This document shows, one piece after another, positions 58,210-64,000 of a stretch of DNA of 64,000 nucleotides. Numbering within the stretch: position 1 is the stretch's first letter; each line of letters starts with the position of its first letter. Source of the DNA: Paenibacillus montaniterrae (GTDB taxonomy: Bacteria > Bacillota > Bacilli > Paenibacillales > Paenibacillaceae); the NCBI RefSeq assembly GCF_018403185.1, contig NZ_BOSE01000006.1, forward strand, positions 303,272-367,271, read 5' to 3'. Made by a program: the position numbers and the translations under genes. The notes under the pieces are model-generated. The model was not told the origin of the DNA and did not search any database. It saw only the letters and a list, made by a program, of their open reading frames with translations.

Positions 58210-58692
58210 CTAGGAGCCTTGCTTCATTTCCTTTGTTGGACCCTCTACCGGTGGAACAGTCAAACCAGCTTGACGAAGCAATACAGTCATCTGTCCACGA
58301 TGATGCGTTTGATGCTCAATTAATTTCCCCAGCATTTTCCCTTTTGTCGTTGGGCCTGTGAAGCCGTTGACCTCTGTCAGCAAGTCCTCATCAGTAAGCT
58401 TTTCTGCCTCCTTGAGAATAGCATTGGCGATAATTTCATAGCGATGTACAATTTGAACGACACTTGAAGGAGTTTGCTCATCGCGCGTTAGACTAGGTAC
58501 ATCCAGTCCGATTACATGCTTGGCAATTGATCCTGCTGAACCTGTCAAATGCCACGCCAGCCAGCCTAAGGAGTTATGACCCTCCACAATGCTGAAATCG
58601 AGCTTGTCATCCTTCATCGCCTTAAATACAGATAATGTGCCCTCTGCATTGGCCTTCCAATCCGTTAAGAAATCTTCTACTACACGATACAT
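58210..58692 (-). CDS. DinB-family protein
   Basis: 160 residues from the ATG at 58692 with AGGGAGAG upstream. Four-helix DinB fold with the usual metal His residues: LGWLAWHLTGS and LIEHQTHHRGQMTVLLRQAG. Members are thiol-dependent transferases or unknown. It is inserted between hprK and lgt, where Bacillus subtilis has no gene. Confidence 0.85.
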   Translation of the reverse strand: MYRVVEDFLTDWKANAEGTLSVFKAMKDDKLDFSIVEGHNSLGWLAWHLTGSAGSIAKHVIGLDVPSLTRDEQTPSSVVQIVHRYEIIANAILKEAEKLTDEDLLTEVNGFTGPTTKGKMLGKLIEHQTHHRGQMTVLLRQAGLTVPPVEGPTKEMKQGS

Positions 58693-58751
58693 AGCTTTTG
58701 CTCTCCCTTCGAGATATAAAATAGCTTCATTGTTGCGAACTTCGTTATGGA

Positions 58752-59690
58752 TCAATCATAATCGTCGATGTCATCTGCGATCGTTTCGGTCAGCTTGTTC
58801 GTGAATTGAAGTGCAGCATTATAGCCCATACGCTTCAAGCGGAAATTCATTGCCGCTACCTCAATTATGACAGCCAAGTTTCTGCCCGGGCGAACTGGAA
58901 TCGTCACAAGCGGCACATGCGTCTCAATAATTTGTGTCGTTTCCTCGTCAAGCCCCAGTCGGTCATATTGCTTGTCTTGCTGCCAATTTTCCAAACGAAT
59001 AACCAAGCCAATTCGTTTTTGCGTCCGAACAGCGCCAGCCCCGAACAACGTCATTACATTAATAATACCTAGTCCGCGAATTTCAAGCAAATGACGAATC
59101 AGCTCAGGAGCAGCTCCTGTCAGCTTGCCATCCGCTGTCTGGCGAATTTCTACAGCGTCATCGGCAACGAGTCTATGGCCGCGCTTAACCAGCTCTAATG
59201 CCGTTTCACTTTTACCAATGCCGCTGCCGCCTGTTATTAGGATACCTACACCATATACGTCCACCAGTACGCCATGAATGGTTGCGGTAGGAGCCAGCTG
59301 GTTTTCCAGAAAGTCTGTAATCCGACTCGATAATATCGTCGTTGCAATCGAGCTGCGCAGCACAGGAATATTGTGCTGATTGGAAAATTCGATCAGCTCT
59401 TCAGGCGCGTCCAGCCCACGAGTAATAATAATGCAAGGCGTCTCGTCCGAGCAAATTCTCCGCATACGTTCGCGACGCTCTTCCTCCGCCAGCATATTAA
59501 TAAAGGATATTTCAGTACGCCCCAAAATTTGAATGCGCTCACTTGGATGATATTGAAAATAGCCCGCCATTTCCAAGCCTGGTCTATACAAATCATCTAC
59601 TGTAATCAATCGCTTCTGTCCGTCTTCACCAGATAATATTTCAAGCTGGAAATGTCTAACTAAGTCTGCTACCCTTACTTTTTTCGGCAT
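58752..59690 (-). CDS. hprK: HPr kinase/phosphorylase
   Basis: 312 residues from the ATG at 59690 with AAGGAGGATGC upstream. Walker A GGSGIGKSET at about 155, then the family signature EIRGLGIINVMTLFGAGAVR. It phosphorylates HPr at Ser46 and removes the phosphate, the switch for CcpA control. The matching HPr-like protein is at 39385-39654. Confidence 0.96.
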   Translation of the reverse strand: MPKKVRVADLVRHFQLEILSGEDGQKRLITVDDLYRPGLEMAGYFQYHPSERIQILGRTEISFINMLAEEERRERMRRICSDETPCIIITRGLDAPEELIEFSNQHNIPVLRSSIATTILSSRITDFLENQLAPTATIHGVLVDVYGVGILITGGSGIGKSETALELVKRGHRLVADDAVEIRQTADGKLTGAAPELIRHLLEIRGLGIINVMTLFGAGAVRTQKRIGLVIRLENWQQDKQYDRLGLDEETTQIIETHVPLVTIPVRPGRNLAVIIEVAAMNFRLKRMGYNAALQFTNKLTETIADDIDDYD

Positions 59691-59795
59691 ACATGCATCC
59701 TCCTTCAACACCAGTACAACGATCTCACTGTTTCCATCGTATAGCAAAAATTAAGGAAACGCAATGTTTTAGCCCCTGTGCCACTATAATAAATA

Positions 59796-59833
59796 AAGCC
59801 CCACCGCAGTTAATCTGCAGTGAGGCTTTACTA
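59796..59833 (-). terminator. Terminator of the MsmX-like gene
   Basis: AAAGCCTCACTGCAG pairs with CTGCGGTGGGGCTTT and runs into TATTTATT. Confidence 0.82.
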
Positions 59834-59845
59834 ATGAAAGGGAAA

Positions 59846-60967
59846 TTAGTTCTCGAAAATGTTAAGCTCAGTTTCTTTATCGAAGATATGAGCTTTGTTC
59901 ATGTCAAGCGCAAGCTTAACTGTTGCACCATCGCGAAGTGTAGAACGACCGTCAACACGAGCGATTACAGTGTCTGTACCAATGCCGTTCAAGTATAGGT
60001 ACATTTCGTGACCAAGGTTTTCAGCAACCTCGATGTTTGCATTAACGATTGTTTTTGGAGAAGCTTCAAGGAAAACTGGCTCTTCGTGAATGTCCTCAGG
60101 ACGAATACCAAGAACAACCTCTTTGCCAATGTAGCCTTTAGAACGAAGAATTGCTGCTTTACCTTCAGGAACAACAACATCAACGCCTGTAGCTTTGAAG
60201 TGTACTTCTCCGCCTTGCTCAGAAAGAGCACCGCTAACAAAGTTCATGGATGGAGATCCGATGAAGCCTGCAACGAAAATATTTACAGGGTGGTTGTACA
60301 GCTCTTCAGGAGAAGCTGTTTGTTGAATGAAACCATCTTTCATAACAACGATACGGTCACCCATTGTCATCGCTTCGATTTGGTCATGCGTTACGTAAAT
60401 TGTAGTTGTTTCCAAACGTTTTGTAAGCTTGGAAATTTCCGCACGCATCTGACCGCGTAGTTTAGCATCCAAATTGGAAAGCGGCTCATCCATAAGGAAT
60501 ACTTGTGGCTCACGAACGATCGCACGACCAAGTGCAACACGCTGACGCTGACCACCGGAAAGAGCCTTAGGCTTACGATCCAGCAAATGCTCGATATCTA
60601 GAATTTTAGCTGCTTCACGAACGCGTTTGTCGATGTCAGCTTTTTTGAACTTACGAAGTTTCAAGCCGAACGCCATGTTTTGGTAAACGTTCATATGTGG
60701 ATACAACGCATAGGATTGGAATACCATCGCGATATCGCGATCTTTAGGAGCTACGTCATTTACTAGACGATCACCGATGAAAAGTTTACCTTCGGAAATT
60801 TCTTCAAGACCCGCGATCATACGAAGAGTTGTCGATTTACCGCAACCAGATGGACCAACGAGTACTAGGAACTCTTTATCTTTGATATCAAGATTGACAT
60901 CAGTTACCGAAGCTCTGTCACTTCCTGGATATCTTTTGTAAATACCTTCTAAACGTACGCCTGCCAT
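59846..60967 (-). CDS. msmX: Multi-sugar ABC transporter ATP-binding protein (MsmX/UgpC type)
   Basis: 373 residues. Walker A GPSGCGKSTT at 38-47, Q-loop VFQSYALYPHM, signature LSGGQRQRVALGRA, Walker B VFLMDEPLSN, H-loop VTHDQ; then the MalK-type regulatory OB domain (VVLGIRPEDI). Such ATPases are shared by several sugar importers, and no permease genes lie nearby. Its neighbour is a PucR-like regulator. Confidence 0.93.
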   Translation of the reverse strand: MAGVRLEGIYKRYPGSDRASVTDVNLDIKDKEFLVLVGPSGCGKSTTLRMIAGLEEISEGKLFIGDRLVNDVAPKDRDIAMVFQSYALYPHMNVYQNMAFGLKLRKFKKADIDKRVREAAKILDIEHLLDRKPKALSGGQRQRVALGRAIVREPQVFLMDEPLSNLDAKLRGQMRAEISKLTKRLETTTIYVTHDQIEAMTMGDRIVVMKDGFIQQTASPEELYNHPVNIFVAGFIGSPSMNFVSGALSEQGGEVHFKATGVDVVVPEGKAAILRSKGYIGKEVVLGIRPEDIHEEPVFLEASPKTIVNANIEVAENLGHEMYLYLNGIGTDTVIARVDGRSTLRDGATVKLALDMNKAHIFDKETELNIFEN

Positions 60968-61054
60968 GTGTATTTCCCCCTAAGTGAAATTTTCTTATAG
61001 CCTTATCTTATCCTAAGTCTAAACGAATGACTATGCACATACTTTACAAAAAAA

Positions 61055-62176
61055 CTAATGTGTTTTCGTAACTTTGTACAATAGCAAAATGATCTTAACC
61101 AGCACTGCATCCCTGAACAGTCTTACATCAAGCCCGGTCTCCTGCTTCAGCTTGTCCAGGCGATACAGCAAGGTGTTGCGATGAATATAAAGCTTTTTTG
61201 CGGTTTCACTTACGTTGCAGTCCAGACTGAAGAAGGTGTCGAGTGTTGCCAGCATCTCCGGCTCTACAAACAGCTCTGAACGCTTTAGCGATTGCTCCAA
61301 ATACTTTTGCCGCTGAGCTTCGGGAATCGCATAAAGCAGCGCCTCTAGTCGCAGCATCCATGGCAAATGAATATTGCTGCTAGGATGGAATTTGCGGCCA
61401 ATATTGATCGACTCGCGCAATGTTGTTACCGTTTCAATCATCATCTTGGCAGGAGCCGCCGGATAAGTAATAGCAAGCTGGCTCTCTCCAAGCCATTCAG
61501 CAGCAAGCATATCATGCAGCGCAAGCACAATATTGGTCAGCAGCTCCTCCATAGTTTCATCATCCTCATGCTCAAAATCTACGCCTTCCTCATCCTTCAG
61601 CAGCGTAACCGGGCCCCAAATCAGCCACTCATCATGTCCTAAAGGAATAAGCAGCGCATCTTCTGACAAAAACGAACGCAGCAGCTTATCGAGCTCTGCA
61701 TAGCTCCCTTTATGCTGTGAAGAACCATCCGCTACGAGCAAGATCGGAAGCATATCATTGTAAAATGAATTCGCGAGCACCAAATGATCTGGAATATAAC
61801 CGCTTGTCGTTCCTTGATCGATTTGACCCTGCAGCCACTCCCCCAGCTTGGTCGCTTGCTTTTCCTGCTTAGACATGCCGGCATACTGGTTTTCCAGATT
61901 TGTGCTCGGCTTATTAAAAATGAGCATCGCAATAAGCTGCATCTCCGTAGAGCTCAGTTTTCTTTGAATAAACTCAAGCACTTCGCAATAATCGGCATGC
62001 AGCTCTTTAATTAACCATATATCTTGTGTTCCTTCAATGTACTGTCCTTTTTCGATCGTAGCATTTTCAAAAGACGGGCCCATAAATTTGTACATATCCT
62101 CGAGACTTCGATTGCTCGTCATAACAGAGCAGTTAAGAATATATTCAAGCTGCTTTTGCAGATCCATTGAACTCAT
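61055..62176 (-). CDS. PucR/CdaR-like transcription regulator
   Basis: 373 residues from the ATG at 62176 with AGGGGAG upstream. The C-terminal HTH_30 block is clear (CNVSETAKKLYIHRNTLLYRLDKLKQ-type, near residues 320-350). The N-terminal two thirds are a poorly conserved sensor part, acidic in the middle (EDDETMEELL). CdaR/PucR regulators sense sugar diacids or purine breakdown products; the effector here is unknown. Confidence 0.82.
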   Translation of the reverse strand: MSSMDLQKQLEYILNCSVMTSNRSLEDMYKFMGPSFENATIEKGQYIEGTQDIWLIKELHADYCEVLEFIQRKLSSTEMQLIAMLIFNKPSTNLENQYAGMSKQEKQATKLGEWLQGQIDQGTTSGYIPDHLVLANSFYNDMLPILLVADGSSQHKGSYAELDKLLRSFLSEDALLIPLGHDEWLIWGPVTLLKDEEGVDFEHEDDETMEELLTNIVLALHDMLAAEWLGESQLAITYPAAPAKMMIETVTTLRESINIGRKFHPSSNIHLPWMLRLEALLYAIPEAQRQKYLEQSLKRSELFVEPEMLATLDTFFSLDCNVSETAKKLYIHRNTLLYRLDKLKQETGLDVRLFRDAVLVKIILLLYKVTKTH

Positions 62177-62382
62177 ATGCGGCACTCCCCTGATTCTCTG
62201 TTTGGTACTATTGTATCATATTGTTTTATACCTATGCCCGCGAGCATACAGCTGTTATAGCACGCCGTCAATTCTTGACGCTCCAAAGGCTTCGTGATAA
62301 CCTTTAAGCAATGTACGTTGACTTTATAAATAGAGATAATTGCTTGTATATACGAGTAATTGGATAGGGAGGATCCATTTAA

Positions 62383-62925
62383 ATGTCCAGAGTTGTAATT
62401 TTGTCAGGCAGTCCCAATGCCAGCTCTCGCTTAAATGGCATGACTAACTTTGTACGGCAAGCACTTGCTGAAGCTGGATTGCAGACAGCTATCATTCAAG
62501 TTATTGATTTGCCTCCTGAAGACCTTGTCTATGCCAACTTCAATAGTCCGAGCATTTTAGCTGCCAATGAGCTAATTGAAGCTGCCGATGCAGTCGTGAT
62601 CGCTAGCCCGGTCTATAAGGCATCCTATACAGGTGTTTTGAAAGCATATATCGATTTGCTGCCACAAAAAGGATTTGAGCATAAGCTGATTGCTCCGGTA
62701 TTTATTGCAGGATCAATGGCGCATATGCTGGCCGTCGATTATGCGCTTAAGCCAATGCTTGCTTCAATGGGAGCCAACCATTTTACTAAGACCGTCTACG
62801 CAACTGATGCCAACATTACCCGCGAGCAATCAGAGGATGGTCTGTACCGCTTTATAATAGAAGCTGATATCGAAGCGCGTCTGCAAGGAATCGTAAATGA
62901 GCTGCTGCAATATTTAAATAAATAA
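62383..62925 (+). CDS. NADPH-dependent FMN reductase (SsuE-like)
   Basis: 180 residues of the flavodoxin-like reductase fold: VVILSGSPNASSRLNG binds FMN phosphate, ASPVYKASYTGVLKAYIDLLP is the second conserved segment. Closest in pattern to SsuE, which supplies reduced FMN for sulfonate oxygenases, but no ssu genes are nearby. GGGAGGATCC precedes the ATG. Confidence 0.86.
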   Translation: MSRVVILSGSPNASSRLNGMTNFVRQALAEAGLQTAIIQVIDLPPEDLVYANFNSPSILAANELIEAADAVVIASPVYKASYTGVLKAYIDLLPQKGFEHKLIAPVFIAGSMAHMLAVDYALKPMLASMGANHFTKTVYATDANITREQSEDGLYRFIIEADIEARLQGIVNELLQYLNK

Positions 62926-62936
62926 TGAATGATAAA

Positions 62937-62990
62937 GAGGGGTTGCTTAGAATGTCCGCTTTCACCGACTTTCTAAGCAACCCCTTAAAG
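62937..62990 (+). terminator. Hairpin after the FMN reductase
   Basis: GGGGTTGCTTAGAA pairs with TTCTAAGCAACCCC, with TTAAAGTTG after it. A stable stem with a weak U tract, likely the terminator. Confidence 0.65.
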
Positions 62991-63064
62991 TTGATCCGAT
63001 ATTCATTTTCTAATATTCATTTAAAACAAAAAAAGAGAGGCGCCCTCTCTAGCTTGTAAAAAAC

Positions 63065-63140
63065 TGGTGAGCCATGAAGGACTCGAACCTTCGACACCCT
63101 GATTAAAAGTCAGGTGCTCTACCAACTGAGCTAATGGCTC
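63065..63140 (-). tRNA. tRNA-Lys (TTT)
   Basis: 76 nt, acceptor GAGCCAT/ATGGCTC, anticodon loop CTTTTAA, T-loop TTCGAGT, encoded CCA. Last tRNA of the minus-strand cluster after the 23S gene. Confidence 0.95.
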
Positions 63141-63153
63141 TCATAAGAGAAAA

Positions 63154-63238
63154 TGGTGGAGGCTGATGGATTCGAACCACCGAACTCAAAGAGAACAGAT
63201 TTACAGTCTGCTGCGTTTGGCCACTTCGCTAAGCCTCC
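63154..63238 (-). tRNA. tRNA-Tyr (GTA)
   Basis: 85 nt with a long variable arm, acceptor GGAGGCT/AGCCTCC, anticodon loop CTGTAAA and encoded CCA. Confidence 0.95.
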
Positions 63239-63246
63239 ATCAGAAA

Positions 63247-63322
<76 letters not shown>

Positions 63323-63355
63323 ATACATGCAAATTTTCAATTTTAGACAATAAAA

Positions 63356-63434
63356 TGGCGGAGCTGACGAGATTCGAACTCGCGATCTCCTGCGTGACAG
63401 GCAGGCATGTTAGGCCTCTACACCACAGCTCCGC
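63356..63434 (-). tRNA. tRNA-Asp (GTC)
   Basis: 79 nt, acceptor GCGGAGC/GCTCCGC, anticodon loop CTGTCAC, encoded CCA. The D-arm is two bases longer than usual. Confidence 0.93.
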
Positions 63435-63440
63435 ATTTAA

Positions 63441-63516
63441 TGGTGGAGGATGACGGGATCGAACCGCCGACCCTCTGCTTGTAAGGCAGATGCTCTCCCA
63501 GCTGAGCTAATCCTCC
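63441..63516 (-). tRNA. tRNA-Val (TAC)
   Basis: 76 nt, acceptor GGAGGAT/ATCCTCC, anticodon loop CTTACAA, encoded CCA. Confidence 0.95.
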
Positions 63517-63519
63517 ATA

Positions 63520-63596
63520 TGGTAGCGGCGAAGGGGATCGAACCCCCGACCTCACGGGTATGAACCGTACGCTCTAGCCAGCTGAGCTACACCGCC
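63520..63596 (-). tRNA. tRNA-Met (CAT), elongator type
   Basis: 77 nt, acceptor GGCGGTG with CGCCGCT (two G-U pairs), anticodon loop TTCATAC, encoded CCA. It has no C1-A72 mismatch and lacks the three G-C pairs next to the loop that mark an initiator, so it is read as elongator (or Ile2 if the C is modified). Confidence 0.88.
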
Positions 63597-63878
63597 ACAT
63601 TTTTCAGACTTGTCCATATTACTGAATAATAAAGGACTTGTCAAGCACTCACAACATTAAAATTCACATATCTTCATAAAGGAATGTTGATATTTATTTT
63701 AATATTGCTCGCTAGTTGCCTGCTTGAACAGGCGAGAAGGCTTGCACCCTCAAAACTGGATACGAAAGCTTGATTCATCGTGCGATCGATGTTTGTTTAC
63801 CCAGTGGTTACTGGGCTCCCCGCAAAGGATTCGGAATCTCCGTCGAAGCCATTGCTTCACTTTGTGGGGTATCTTTAG
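63597..63878 (-). other. Spacer between 23S rRNA and tRNA cluster, no 5S gene
   Basis: The spacer holds a processing-type stem (CCCCGCAAAG with CTTTGTGGGG), a hairpin CCCAGTGGTTACTGGG and the TATCCAGTTTTGAGG block usual in Bacillales rRNA spacers. The conserved 5S sequence is absent. Confidence 0.75.
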
Positions 63879-64000
63879 GATAAGCCCTCGACCGATTAGT
63901 ACTGGTCAGCTCCATGCATTGCTGCACTTCCACCCCCAGCCTATCAACCTCGTCGTCTTCAAGGGGTCTTACTAGTTGGGAAATCTCATCTTGAGGGGGG
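63879..64000 (-). rRNA. 23S rRNA, 3' end
   Basis: The minus strand reads the conserved 3' part of 23S rRNA: CCCCCCTCAAGATGAGATTT, then CTAGTAAGACCCC, GATAGGCTGGGGGTGGAAG and CGGTCGAGGGCTTATCC. The gene runs out of the window to the right; its 3' end lies near 63879. Confidence 0.95.

Noticed and set aside
63879..64000. Protein-coding frame at the right end
   Set aside because: The sequence is conserved 23S rRNA on the opposite strand.

Overview
The window looks like a chromosomal segment of a Paenibacillus-type member of the Firmicutes (Bacillales). Evidence is the Bacillus-like order of the glycolytic operon (cggR-gap-pgk-tpiA-gpmI-eno), the yvcJKL-HPr and hprK-lgt-ppaX-yvoF clusters, a hisZ-hisG(short) histidine operon, AGGAGG ribosome binding sites with frequent GTG/TTG starts, and CggR, CtsR and LexA type operators. 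Assignment to genus is inference from gene content and order.

Positions 1-16415 are the right-hand part of a prophage; its left end lies outside the window. It sits at the 3' end of ssrA (tmRNA, minus strand, 16394-16757), and the last codons of its large serine integrase (14892-16415) lie inside the tmRNA gene. Next to the integrase are a LexA box, an ImmA-like metallopeptidase and a CI-like repressor on the plus strand. A divergent control region with 16-bp operators then drives a long leftward early operon: a Cro-like HTH, small proteins including one like the anti-Thoeris protein Tad2, a HUH (rolling-circle type) Rep with a probable antisense RNA over its leader, a six-repeat C5 methyltransferase, a Dam-type methyltransferase and a neighbour that both end in clamp-binding QLxLF motifs, RecU, ParA, a ParB-like protein, an ArpU-like late regulator and an HNH nuclease that probably precedes the terminase. 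Rep, ParA/ParB-like protein, antisense RNA and a hairpin array together suggest plasmid-like replication of the excised element (inference). Two small early genes look damaged or recoded: a T8-run frameshift and an in-frame UGA.

16758-27600 is host sequence: smpB, a cold-shock gene with a terminator-like hairpin in its leader, rnr, secG, a sugar isomerase-like gene, then a PrpR-like regulator followed by kdgT-dtnK-pdxA2, a probable D-threonate/D-erythronate uptake and catabolism operon with a cre-like site. 27672-35120 is the glycolytic operon under CggR. 35400-39700 holds a tRNA-Arg, CtsR-controlled clpP, a structured RNA-like region, a formate/nitrite-family channel behind an FNR/Rex-like box, and ldh flanked by oppositely oriented copies of a palindromic repeat (3.2 tandem copies upstream).

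39385-43541 carries an HPr-like protein, whiA, yvcK, rapZ and a ROK glucokinase, linking carbon catabolite control with cell wall and sugar metabolism. 43707-52716 carries a TPR-HTH protein, prs and hisZ-G-D-B-H-F-IE; hisA is missing from this operon. 52832-55376 has a two-component system and two small membrane proteins. 55554-59690 is hprK-(dinB)-lgt-ppaX-yvoF. 59846-62925 has an MsmX-like ABC ATPase, a PucR/CdaR-like regulator and an FMN reductase. The right end holds six tRNA genes (Lys, Tyr, Phe, Asp, Val, Met) behind the 3' end of a 23S rRNA on the minus strand, with no 5S gene between them.
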